Shown in pieces: positions 47,623 to 61,519 of a stretch of 64,000 bases of DNA. The notes below the pieces were generated by a model. The model did not search any database and had not been told where the DNA came from. It saw only the letters and a list, made by a program, of their open reading frames with translations. The stretch covers positions 2,276,001-2,340,000 of the forward strand of contig JAKOON010000003.1 of NCBI GenBank assembly GCA_022577435.1, in the 5' to 3' direction. This DNA comes from Embiotoca jacksoni (Eukaryota; Chordata; Actinopteri; Embiotocidae). Positions within the stretch are counted from its first letter, which is position 1; every line of letters starts with the position of its first letter. The position numbers were made by a program, and so were the translations under genes.

Positions 47623-49389
47623 TGCACGTGCATCCCTGTTTGCCACCATGTTGACCTTCACATGAAACCCAATCTAGAAATGAGAAGGAGCCACAGAAAA
47701 TGCTGACTGTGGAGAACGCAGCCTGTGTGCCTCTCATACAATTGATTAGCTGTAACTCATTTTATCACAGTAAACCTCTCGCATGGGCATTTTCTCAATT
47801 ATGCTGAAACCCACTGTGCTGAATGAAAAGCAAACAGCTGTCGGCTTATCATTTTGGATTATACAGTATAAATCGTTTTCGCTTTATCACTCGTTCTCGC
47901 TCGTGAGGCAACGCGCCAAAGCCACGGCCAAATACCGACTCTGTCTCCTGTTAGGAGAAACAAAATGATAACAAATCCCAGACGCCGTGTGCAGACACAT
48001 GACGGTGTGACGGCGAGCGCTCACCGTGTTGAAGTTGTGGAAGAGGCCGATGCTGGCCGGGTGAGGAGGTTCCAGGGGAAACTGGAGGAAGGGCTTCATG
48101 TCCAGTGGGGGAGGGATGACGGGCGGGCTCCTGAGGAAGGCAGGGACCGGCCCCGGTCGGTTTACACTTCCTGTGGTGGATGCACAAACGGGGTAATTAG
48201 AGATTAATGGAGAAAAAAAAAAAAGAGCAGAATCCCCTATAAATAATACGTCTAATAAAGTGTTGTTGGGGCTGAAGCACAAACTTAAAACTCACACATG
48301 ATGGAAACAAGAGATGATTGAGAATAAACCTGTTTAAACCCCTCTGATGATTTCTGTAATAAACAGGAAGCTGCGCTCAGCTGGTCTGTTTCTGTCCACA
48401 GGTAACCAACACGCACAACAAAACCAGATTCACTAAGATTCTCTAATCTTATATTTTTTTATTTCATCTGAACAACATCTGAAGTGACAGGAAGCTGTAA
48501 CCCTCCATAGGTCACGCCTTGTTTTTACACTTCTTAACAGATTCAAGAAAGGTTTCATAACGTTAATAAATGAGTGTTGGAGCTGTTTGTAGGCAGATTT
48601 AGTTTCCTTTGGACAGAGCCAGGTTTTCTCTTTCCTCTCTTTATGTTCAGCTGAGCTAACTGGCTGCTAGTGGTAGCATCATATTTACCATACAGCAGTG
48701 AAGGACGTATGTAGGACAAATGTTTGTTTTGTGATTGTTGTTATCAAAAATTTTGATTTATTTGTTATTTTTGTATTTTTTTGCAGTAAAATTGAAGGAA
48801 TCAGGAAAAATTTCAAGTGGAGGGAATTTTTTTTTTATTAATAAAGCCAGTTTAGTTTGGAAAGACTAATTTTGTATTAATATGCCGTAATACTTTGCGC
48901 AGAGCTTCTGTTGACGACATCAAAATTGCAAATATTGTGGAGATTGCTTGAATTTGCGTCCATTATTGCGATCGTATGATCAGGATTTCCTTGAGGGACT
49001 GATATATGAAGGAGGCATTAATCTTCTAATCTGTCATTCAGCTGTAAACATATTTCCCAGAAGGTGAAAACAGTTTCTTTAACCTCAAGCTCGACATAAA
49101 AACACGCATTTGATTTAAAACAGGTTGCATATCACACGTCTTATTTTTTTTCCTTGGAGAAGTCTACGGCTCCCTGTTTTCTAAATCCAGACCTTCATCC
49201 TCTGCGTCATTTTGCTGTGCTGAGCCCCCCCCCCCCTCCCAACACACACACACCTCCCCTCCCCTCGCTCACTTTTCCCTCTGTAGTAGCTCAGCGGTGG
49301 TGAATGTCTGCACTTGAGGAGTCTTCTGTGATGGGCAGGAGGGCTAAGCTCCTTAAGCCTCGCAGCTGGGATGCTGCAGATATCCGTCT

Positions 49390-49474
<85 letters not shown>

Positions 49475-52400
49475 GTCTGTCTCTGTCTGTCTCTCTCTGT
49501 CTCTCTCTCTATCTCTCTCTCTATCCCCATTTCATGGTCCCTTATTCCTCTGTACCTCTCTTCACCCCATCACCGGTACTTCCAGCTGTTTTTGTTCATC
49601 ATCCTCTTTCTGTTTTCGCTGCTCTCCATTCTACTTGTGTTTCCTGTAGTTATTCTTCTCTCCGGTGTGAAACCAGCAGGGTGCTTCAGGCCCGATCTGG
49701 CTACGCACTGAGAATTTGTATAATCTTTTCTCCTGAGATTATATGCAGTCGTCGCTCTTGTATTACTGCCCGCTTTGTGATGACCGCTTAACAGTTTTGT
49801 TAAATTTGAAAAGAAAAACTGGTCACTTGTCAGAACGAGGGAAAGAAGCAGCTATTTTGGTTGTGAGCAGAGGAGGCTCCTTTCACTGACGTGAAGAATG
49901 TGTTGTCAGGCTGAGAAACAGATGCAGGGGGAAGTCTCCGTCCTCAAGCTCAGCTGTAGATATTGTCATTGGTGTGTGCATTCTCTTGCATGTGCTGCAT
50001 CAGGTCGGGGGTGTCCAGACGGAAGGAGAAAGAAATATGATATGAACCTGGAGGTCACAGTTTAAATGTCCTTCGGACATGCCGTGAATCCCTCAGCTCA
50101 CGTGGCGGCCATTATCGCCTCTCTAATCCAACCGCAGCGAAAAACCTGCAGTAATGTTACATCTTAGTTCACACCGGCATACCAACATGGAGGAATGACA
50201 GAGCGCTCAACATCAGATGTCGTGAGGGAATGAGCATGAGCAAGATAAAAACAAGTTTATCAGATGATCAGGAAAAATTTGGGTGTAAATTTTTATTCCT
50301 TTAAAAAAAACAAATTAAAAGGGGAGGAAGTTCTGACACAAGCTAACAGCCATTTAATCCGTATTTTAATACGATGCAGAAGTGCCTTCAGCTGCAATAC
50401 CGCCAAGTGCCACTAGAGGTCGGCTCCAAAAAGCCTCCGGCTCCATAGACTCCCATTCAACTTCTCTCATCAAATCCAAAGTGAATCAAATGTGTCCATC
50501 AGTTATCTCGGTGTTGTTAGCTAAAGTCACTCCTTCTTATTAGTTTTCTGGAGGTCCATCTGAAAATAATCCCTCATTCATTAGAAAAGAAGATTCAAGA
50601 AGACCTGTTTTTGGGGGCGTGTCTGTTTGATTGACAGGCCTGTGGTGCAGTCAGGTTACAGCTATCGGTGGGCGGGACGTAGTATCGTCAGGTTTCCAAT
50701 CAGATCGGTCAGATCCACCGCTGGCTCCTCCCCCAGCTCATCCAAATATGGTCACTTCCTTCTGCTTAGTTACTATCAGTCCTCTACGTGGAGCTCTGAC
50801 GTTAGATGCAACAACAGCAGAACCATTGAAAGACAAACACACCAATCAAAAAGTTCCTTAACTCTGCAGGTGAAGCTGGCACATCATACACCAACTCTGC
50901 AGTCTTTTTATAGCGGAGCTCCGAGCAGAAAGTCCGTCCACAGATCAATGACTCGCTTTGCAGTCAGACAAAGTAAGTTTGATGTTACAAACAGCGGCCC
51001 TCATCTCACAGATGATAACCGAAGACGTGTTTCTCATCAGTTTTTACCGAAGTCGAGGGTTCCCAGCAAATATCAAACAGTATTTCCGCTTCAAATGCCG
51101 ATCACGTGTTTGTTTTTTTTTTATTGTTTTTTGGACAGAAGAACAAAACATAAATTACACCTGTGTGAAGGATCAGTTCATTGTTCAATCAGAAAAAACC
51201 TTCAACCTTCCTGAAATTCATTGTCCATGTACATCTGTTGGCCAACATCTGTTGGTACATCTGTTTCTTGGAAAGTGTAAATAGATGGAAAAGTGTCTTT
51301 AACGCAATTAAACGTGCGTCTGACGAAGCGATTAGCGGCTCAACGAAGCCTCAGCTGTGCGGACGGGTTGAGCGTATTCCCGACACGCTTCTGGTAAACC
51401 CGCTGCTCATTTTACGCTACGTTACGACTTAAAGGTCAAAGCGTGTCTCCTGTAATAAATCTCTGTTTACAGCGCCGACACGTCGAACGTACATAAAGTT
51501 GCCGCGCGATGTTTCGGGCGACATATTCTGCAGCATCCCCACAGCTGCTCGGTGCGGCAGCAATCCTCCCCTGACCTCCCCTCCTCCTGAGTGATTTACA
51601 ATGACATCAGATAAGTGAACGCTACGAGTCTTCAACAGCAGCCTCGCGGGGAGGGAGAGCATTGATTGGACACATTCTGAGGAGCGTTAAAGTGTTAAAG
51701 AGCTGCCAAACCCCATAAATCCCGGCTCCACCGTCCACAGCTCCTTCTCTCCACTGAAATGAGCAGACAGCGCCGTCATCCCGCTGCACCCCCCCTCCCC
51801 CAGTTTTTTTTTTTTTTTTTTTTTCTAATGCAAATGTTTGGGTGAGAAAAGGATCAATGCCTGTGTAATGGCTTATTGAATTTTTCTGTGGACTGTGTGA
51901 GAGAGAGGTAGTTGGACCGAAATGAAGAGACGCAGACGGGAAAAAACAGAAACACAGACAGCCAGAGACAGAATCTCGTCCTTAGATTTCACGAACCCCG
52001 TCATGTGCACACTCGGCCGTGCTGTGACTAAGGCCTCTCAAATTGGCAATTCATTTAGCCAATTTAGCTTTAATGATCACAGAGGTAATGTCAATGTCAG
52101 TGACGTCGCAGGAACCTCTCTGTATTCCCTGCCCGCCTCCATCTTTGTGCTCCACGACGGGACCGGCAGGGAGGAAGAGGGGGTGCAGGAGGCTGTGTGA
52201 CACGCTGTCTGCCAGAATGAGGAGTGATGAGCGGCAGAAACACTGCAGGGTCCCACCGGCCAAAAGACAGAAATAATCAGGGAGCGGCAGCCGGCTTTAG
52301 TTCCAGGCCCCGGCAGCTCCACGCTGGAGAGGACCGGCTCGGCACGCCGCGCCACATCTGCATCTAAATGGCCTGCTGTGCACAGATGACTCTGAAACGA

Positions 52401-52927
52401 GCGTCTGCGGTGGATTAGCGAGGCTCCTCCGACGAAAACCCGCCCGCTGTCACTGCAGCAGAGAGAAGCACCTCACCAGAAAAACACTCTCCACCGCATT
52501 TCGCTCTGCCTTTCGTTTGTTGTTTTGTGCATGAAGCAATGTGAGAGGGACCTGATCCAACATCTCCTGGCGTGTGACACCGTCAGTACGTCTATGATTC
52601 ACGACTCCTGTTCGGAGTTTAGTGGCAGGAATGCTGAGCTATTTGCTGCCACATTATAACCAGCCCTCTGCACAAATAAAAGCTCTAAATTATTTGTTGC
52701 ATCAGCTCTCCCGTGTGTGGCGTAGATGCAATGCAACCGTGGTGGAGACGGGAACCTTTAAGGAACCACGGCGCCAACTTCGCCGTGATTGCAGCGGGAA
52801 GACGCCTCTGTCTTGGTGTCGCATGCTGCAACTGTGAAGGACTGAGCATGAAATCCAATTTACTGCAGCTCAGCTTACCCTCAAGTCAAAGGCAGCTATT
52901 TCAACCTAAGCAGGGGACGGACGACAC

Positions 52928-52998
<71 letters not shown>

Positions 52999-55900
52999 CT
53001 TTGTAGTGTGAGTGAATGATGCTCTGAAAAGAGTAACTTAGAGGCTCAATGCTGATGAATGTTGTGTCGGTGCGAGCTGAGTGACCCGGACGGTGAGGGA
53101 AGGAGAACACATTTGATTTCTGTCTGCACTTTGTTTTAATGATAGATGCTTTGCGCCCCAGCGGTCAGGATTAAACCCGACAACTCTCAGAAGTCCTCTT
53201 TCACTGCAAATGTGTGCATGTTTTTTTTTTTTTTTAAGTTTTTTTTATGCAGCACTCTTGAGATTAGCTGCTTCTTCTGCCGTTCCACTCTCTCATTTTA
53301 TGCAGTATTTGTAATTGATGAAGAGTTTTGATTTTCCCTACAGATTTTAATGCTGCTGTCATTAAAATATAATCATTATGCAATAATACAGTAGGACATC
53401 GCTTTTGTTTTGGACCTACTAATAATCCCACATTTTGTCCTGAAGAGGTTAAAAAAAAAAAAAAAAACGCTGATTAGCAAGGGACTGGAAATGACAGGCA
53501 AAGAGGAGCTTGGTAAGAAATAATGACAGCGGGTTGAGTGGACCGAGTCGATTGAGCGAGGAAAAGAGGTCTGGACGAGGAGGGGAGATGAGGTGGAAAG
53601 AGAAGGAAAGCATTGGGGAGGAGGGGAAAGGGGGGAGGAAGGGGGGATGAGGGGAGATGAGGGGGGAGGGGGAGCCGCATGTTTTGAGGTGAGTCCAAGG
53701 TGACCAGAGGAGGTAAAGAGCCCGTTAACCTGCAGGTTAATGTCCAGAACAAAAGGCCAGCTGGTGACTGAAGTCCCTGCAGCCAGACACCAACATGCTC
53801 AGCACACGCGTGTTCAAAACATCACGGCCGCCTGGTCAAAATGGAGAAAGCGGTCGAGTCGGTGCGGCTGCGTCGAAGCGTTCACCTTCAGCTGTCACGT
53901 GCTAAATGTCGAACACATAAACAGTTTTGTGTTATTTTGCCGGCTTCCTCCTGGACGGACTCCACGTCCTGCTGGAGCCGAGCCGATGTCAGCTCCACTG
54001 GGAATCGGTGTGGTGCACCTCCACCTCCACCTCTACCTCCACCACGTCACCTCCACCTCCACCACGTCACCTCCACCCTCACCTCCACCACGTCACCCCC
54101 ACCTTCACCACGTCACCTCCACCACGTCACCTCCACCTCCACCACGTCACCTCCACCCCCACCTCCACCACGTCACCCCCACCTTCACCACGTCACCTCC
54201 ACCACGTCACCTCCACCTCCACCTCCACTCGGTCAATATTGATTTTCTACGTACAACGTTTCAGCAAATTTGTCACCTCATGACCTGAGAATATTTCCAT
54301 GAACATTTCACCCTCGTCCCAGGACGAGTGGATCCATCTGTGTTTTCACTGTTATGTGTTATTAATGTTATTTTTAATGTGCCAGATATTCACATGCTAG
54401 CGAGCTTCCCTTCCTCACCTACTGGAGCGCCAGTCATTTTTGTACTTAATTAAAGGCCTTCCTTTTTATACGGCGGCCACATTCATAATGTTTTTGGGTT
54501 GTCGTCCGTCCGTCCGTCCGTCCGTTGAAGTCTCCCGACTGAGAGATCTCAGAAGGACCTCGAAGGAATTCCTTCAGATTCGGCTCAAACATTCACTCGG
54601 ATTTAAAGGTTTGGAAGTCAAAGGTCACTGTGACATCACAACTTTAAGAATTCAGTCCAGATTTTCACACAAATGTCTAATACGATGAAATAGTGAAGCG
54701 GTGACAATTTATATCCCAAAGGTCAACGTCACTCTGACATCATGATGTTCTGGCCATCGTTCAGCACCATTAATCAGAAACGTTCAACATTTGATCCGAT
54801 ACTGAATAATAGACACTAATACTCTCTTCAGCAACATCCATATTTGAAGGCTTGTCTGCTGTCATGGCTGCAACTCAATCAGCAAAGTCTTCACTGTGTA
54901 TAATATGAGTCTAGCATCCATGTAAATGGTTATTCTACTTCCTTTTAATCCTACGTTTCATACATTTAAGAAGTTGAGCCATAAAGCACACATTTCTTTT
55001 TCTTAATTTGCAGACTGTCCCTCAAAGAGGAAAATCCAGCATTAGTGGTTTTAGCTAGTGTCCCCGAAATTACTTGTATTTGCATTAAAGTGACAAAAAC
55101 GGGCCATAAAAATGATGATAGGACGAACAGAAGGTGACATTGTTATAGAGCAACGAAGCCTCCATATGGAGTCTGACTTGGTTTTTTTTATTTATCACGT
55201 AACCTTAACTGCTGTTTATTGTGGTAACCATGACGACAAAGATCCCCTATCATTAACTAAGTCGAATAATGTTTGATATATGATGTCTTTGGCTCAGTTC
55301 GGGCAGTACGGAGAAACTTCTCGTCTATTCACGCCCACTCTCTTCCTCTCTTTAGCTTTGGATGTAATTATGCAACGTCTAACTTTGTCTTCATGTTCTG
55401 TCTAAAAACATCCGGGTGTTAGTTTAGTTTAACTTCAAATCATCAGCACTTTCTCCAAGTTTCCCAAATATCTAAAGCATAGCTGGTGACCAAAGACTAA
55501 ACTAAGATGGTCAACGCCCTGCTCAGAAAATACTGGAATTTCCCTTTAAGCCACATAAAGAATAGTTGGCAGTAAAGATTTGACTTCAACACTACAGTTA
55601 ACATAATATAACATACGTAAAACATAGTGTAGTTGTGTACACGTTCACATGCGTTGCTTCATAAAGAGGCTGGTGAGCATCTTCCTGTTGTGCAGCTCCA
55701 CTCAGCCTTCAGCTCTTTAAGCAGGTGTTGGATCGTTTATTCCATTATGTCACCGACATGATGTTGCACAGTTAGAGGTAAACACACGACTCCACACAAA
55801 CCCACACAGAGCGCAGCGATGGCCGTTAAGGGATCCACCGTGTCAACATGACCCTGCCCCACATTATTATTCCTTTTTCAAAGCATTTACACACCTGCTG

Positions 55901-58900
55901 GGAGGTGCAGCGACACGACTGTAGATCCAGAGCCGCAGAAACCCGAGAGTGTAAAGTACACAGGACACACAGGAGTGCACAAAAGAAAGCACAGATGCAC
56001 AACAATGGCATCAGACGGCCAGCAGCCAGATGGATCATCATTTTACACAATAGAGAACACAGAAAGGCAACCAAAAAAAAAAATCATAATTTGAAAAGAG
56101 GATTATGCAGCTAAACTCCATTTTTTATTTTTTTATTTTCCAGAGGCTGAAATTACAGGCGATATTTTGGGAGCTGATATTTTGTGTCTGAAGGGCAGGG
56201 TGTGGTTTCATGCTATGGTTAAGGTCTTGAAGCGACACGCAGGGGTTGCACAGGGTAAGAGTCGAGCTGGTGGCTCAGCTGTGGTCTGCATAACTTCACA
56301 ACAATAAACAACAAACAACACAGTGACTTTATGCTCGGCCGTGCCCTCCTGCTACGTTTGGCATCCTTGAAACCAGCGAATGACCGACATACAGTGGGTA
56401 CGGAAAGTATTCAGACCCCTTTAAATTTTCACTCTTTGTTTCATTGCAGCCATTTGCTAAAATCAAAAAAGTTCATTTTTATTTCTCATCAATGTACACT
56501 CAGCACCCCATCTTGACAGAAAAAAACAGAAATGTAGAAATTTGTGCAAATTTATTAAAAACGAAAAACTGAAATATCACATGGTCATAAGTATTCAGAC
56601 CCTTTGCTCAGTATTGAGTAGAAGCACCCTTTTGAGCTCGTACAGCCATGAGTCTTCTTGGGAATGATGCAACAAGCTTTTCACACCTGGATTTGGGGAT
56701 CCTCTGCCATTCTTCCTTGCAGATCCTCTCCAGTTCCGTCAGGTTGGATGGTGAACGTTGGTGGACAGCCATTTTCAGGTCTCTCCAGAGATGCTCAATT
56801 GGGTTTAGGTCAGGGCTCTGGCTGGGCCAGTCAAGAATGGTCACAGAGTTGTTCCGAAGCCACTCCTTTGTTATTTTAGCTGTGTGCTTAGGGTCATTGT
56901 CTTGTTGGAAGGTGAACCTTCGGCCCAGTCTGAGGTCCAGAGCACTCTGGAAGAGGTTTTCTTCCAGGATATCTCTGTACTTGGCCGCATTCATCTTTCC
57001 TTCAATTGCAACCAGTCGTCCTGTCCCTGCAGCTGAAAAACACCCCCATAGCATGATGCTGCCACCACCATGTTTCACTGTTGGGATTGTATTGGGCAGG
57101 TGATGAGCAGTGCCTGGTTTTCTCCACACATACCGCTTAGAATTAACGCCAAAAAGTTCAATCTTGGTCTCATCAGACCAGAGAATCTTATTTCTCATAG
57201 TCTGGGAGTCCTTCATGTGTTTTTTTGGCAAACTCTATGCGGGCTTTCATATGTCTTGCACTGAGGAGAGGCTTCCGTCGGGCCACTCTGCCATAAAGCT
57301 CCGACTGGTGGAGGGCTGCAGTGATAGTTGACTTTGTGGAACTTTCTCCCATCTCCCTACTGCATCTCTGGAGCTCAGCCACAGTGATCTTTGGGTTCTT
57401 CTTTACCTCTCTCACCAAGGCTCTTCTCCCACGATTGCTCCGTTTGGCTGGACGGCCAGGTCTAGGAAGAGTTCTGGTCGTCCCAAACTTCTTCCATTTA
57501 AGGATTATGGAGGCCACTTGTGCTCTTAGGAACCTTGAGTGCTGCAGAAATTATTTTGTAACCTTGGCCAGATCTGTGCCTTGCCACAATTCTGTCTCTG
57601 AGCTCCTTGGACAGTTCCTTCGACCTCATGATTCTCATTTGCTCTGACATGCACTGTGAGCTGTAAGGTCTTATACAGACAGGTGTGTGCCTTTCCTAAT
57701 CAAGTCCAATCAGTTTAATTAAACACAGCTGGACTCCAATGAAGGAGTAGAACCATCTCAAGGAGGATCAGAAGAAATGGACAGCATGTGAGTTAAATAT
57801 GAGTGTCACAGCAAAGGGTCTGAATACTTATGACCATGTGATATTTCAGTTTTTCTTTTTTAATAAATTTGCACAAATTTCTACATTTCTGTTTTTTTTC
57901 TGTCAAGATGGGGTGCTGAGTGTACATTAATGAGAAATAAAATGAACTTTTTTGATTTTAGCAAATGGCTGCAATGAAACAAAGAGTGAAAAATGTAAAG
58001 GGGTCTGAATACTTTCCGTACCCACTGTAAGTGGTGCAGACGTCCTTCTAGGTTTATAATTATGATCAACAAGATGTCCAAACTAAATAACAAATATATC
58101 ATTACCTTGCAAAACAACATCTGAGAATTTATGATCTGACACCCACATCAGCAGGACTACACGATGTATTTCCAGATGGTCAGTGTGTCAAAGTAGACAA
58201 AATATAATCTTAAATTATTTTTGTAATTTGGGCAAGATACCTGGCCTTTACTCTGAACCCCCGACCAATCGCAGCTTTCAATTCTTCACACCTTCATTGG
58301 ACAGGAGGTCGCAGGGACCAACTTCCTGGTTCCACCTTACAAGCCCCACCACCACTCATCTCGTGTTTTTATTGGGTTGTAAACAGGGTGTTTACCCAGA
58401 CGTCACCGGTTGGTTTGTGAACGTTATGAAGCCTCCAGTTCAGATTCTGTCCGTCACCATCTTGCTACTTTGGAGCAGGAAGTGACCATATTTGGATGAG
58501 TTGGGGGAGGAGCCAGCGGTGGATCTGACCGATCTGACTGGAAACCTGACGATACTACGTCCCGCCCACCGACAGCTGTAACCTGACCGCACCACAGGCC
58601 TGTCAATCAAACAAGACACGCCCCCCCTAAAGAGGTAATTCTTTTTATGAATGAGGGATTATTTTCAGATGGACCTCCAGAAAACTAATAAGAAGGAGTG
58701 ACTTTAGCTAACAACACCGAGATAACTGATGGACACATTTTATTCACTTTGGATTTGATGAGAGAAGTTGAATGGGAGTCTATGGAGCCGGAGGCTTTTT
58801 GGAGCCGACCTCTAGTGGCACTCGCTGGTATTGCAGCTGAAGACACTTCTGCGTCAGACTCATTTTTCAGACCTGAGGGTTACTTCCACTTTTATTTCCA

Positions 58901-59304
58901 GTCTGTGGTCAACATGTTATGTTGTAAATAACCTTGTTTTAGTGTCAAGAAACATGGTTGCTTGAGATCTTTGTGAGATAAATGTTGTTTGTTTTGCTTC
59001 ATTGCTTTTTCTTGAGTGACAAGACTCTATATAATATACAGTAAGTATTTAGTCTTTCGGTTTTCTTCCAGATTCTCGCTCCTCTCCCGTCATGGTTTCT
59101 CAATATTTCCGAGCTTCCTCGACGTATGAAAATGGGTTTCAGTTTGTCAAACATGCAGAGTGACCGACACATTTCTCCATTTTAAATGTCAATACTTTTC
59201 ATCCTTCATTGCATCGCCTCGCCTCCATTTAAAGGTCATGTTGTTTATCAGGCTCAACATGCACCTGGGGTTCTTTAGGAGGACAATGATGAGTGGAGAA
59301 ATTT

Positions 59305-59370
<66 letters not shown>

Positions 59371-61375
59371 TGTGGGTGAGTGAACAGTGATGCAAGCTTT
59401 GAACTTTCATATAGTGCTGAGTGAGGTCTTTGCATCAGACTAGAGGAAGCCTTGGCTCACTTTTAAATAAATAAAAGCCTCTGGGTCTGAAATATTCATC
59501 AGAAAAATCACACAAGAGTTACTAAACTGTGCTCCACGCTGCTCTGCACCGAGGGAGATGAGCCAGCTTTAGCACATTTCTTTCAGCCTCCGCAGCTGCT
59601 TGTGTCGACATGTTTGAATTCCACCTTTCATTAAAAGACATAAGATCTGTACTGAGGTGGTGGCGGTGGTGGATGGAGGGCCACAGAGAGGAGATGGTGC
59701 TGGAGATGGTCAACTCCGTGTTCGTCCCTCCATCTTTGTCGTTGCCTTTCATGGACGCTATTTCAGTATCTGGATCTACTTCTGTATCTGCAGGGAAACT
59801 TGTACAGTTTCTAAAATCCCATCAGCCCGTGTTGTTGTGATCATGTGTCAGTACGTTTAGAGTCTAATGCTTGCAGAGTTAAAGCCTCCGCACCGGGAGA
59901 AGGATTACCACAAGCTCCAGCTCACACTCAGATCACAGGAAGACTCCAGCAGCGGTAAGAGCACGCAAACAAAAATAAAGTAGTCAAATATTTAGTCAGT
60001 GGGCACTGACATGGAACAAGTGTCACCGTGGTTGAACAAATTAGACTCATTAATATCAATAAACTGACATGATAAAAACATCTGCTGCATCCGATGGCGT
60101 CACACGGATAAAAATAAATTCACCTTCGTATAATAAAATGCTGTTAAGGACATTATTGGACCGGACAGTAAACAGCATCTGTGCTATTCTGCAGAATATT
60201 AAACATCAGTCTAATTAAACTGATTACACTCGATGCGTAATTAAACAAAACATAATTAGAAGTTAATTTGCAGGTAAATGCATATAAATTACAATCGCTC
60301 TACTTTCAAGTCAAAGTTAATTTTGTTGCATAATTTTATTTCATTTAAACAAAAAAACTCTTTGGACTCCGTTTGAATTTTTATGGTCTGTATAATCATA
60401 GTGCTGTTTAACCTCTCACCTCTTTGTTCCTCTTTTAGTGCTGCAAATTGCCGCCTGCCTGTTTTCTGCCTCCGTTAAGGTTGTAGTTTACATGCAGTTC
60501 ATGTACACGCATGTTTGTGCTACATTTGTAGAGATTTCCTCAAGTTGTTCTTCAAATATGGGGATGTGAATTTATCGTGACCTTTGACCTCTGACCACCA
60601 AAATCGTATCAGTTCATCAGAGTCAAATTTAACATTTGTGATAAATTTTCAGAAAGTCCCTCAAGATGTTACTATAATATTGCGCCCACAAGCACAGGCC
60701 AGTGTGATAGGACGATGACCTTGACCTGTGATGTTTTTGCCAGGTTTAAAGAAATTCCCTCAAAGTGTTCTTGAGATATTGCGTTGACGAGAACGGGACA
60801 GACGGATGAGAGGGACGTGAAAGTCAAGGTGACCTTGAACTTTGACCTTTGACCACCAAACTCTAATCAGTTCATCTGAGACCGAGTGAACGACTGCGTC
60901 ACGTGAAGAAATTCCATTCAGGCATTCGCGAGATATCATGTTCACGCGCATGTGTAGAATTGAGGTCACAGTGACCTTGACCTTTGACCTTTGCACCACA
61001 AACGCGACTCATTTCCTCCTCACTATCAAGTGAATGTCTTTGCCAAGTTTGAAGAAAGTCTCTGAATTCGTTCTTATCTTATTCATATTCATATTCATAT
61101 TTCTTATTCCGGTTGGTGAAGCGCGACTTGTTGTATTTGGATTTGTAGCGATGAATGACGTCGAGTCTTCGTCCTGTCGGTGCTGAATTTCATATTTACG
61201 ACTGAGACGACTGATAGCATGATGGACCAAAGTTAGACTAAAATGAAGAGGTGGCAACCGAGGGTCGGGTTAGACTACTTAAATAAATAAATCAGATATT
61301 CTCTGGATATATTTCATACAAATTTGGCTTTTTTTTTTTTCTGAGTCTAAATGAGTGATTGTGATGAGTTTTAAG

Positions 61376-61459
<84 letters not shown>

Positions 61460-61480
61460 GTGTGTGTGTGTTTGTGCATA

Positions 61481-61519
<39 letters not shown>

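Noticed and set aside
50627..51214. A 195-codon plus-strand frame
   Set aside because: Its first part is the family C repeat and the rest shows no protein family features or splice context.
53740..54288. A 182-codon frame with His/Pro/Thr repeats
   Set aside because: The repeat portion is the CACGTCAC minisatellite; no conserved domain and it lies in a znf385a intron.
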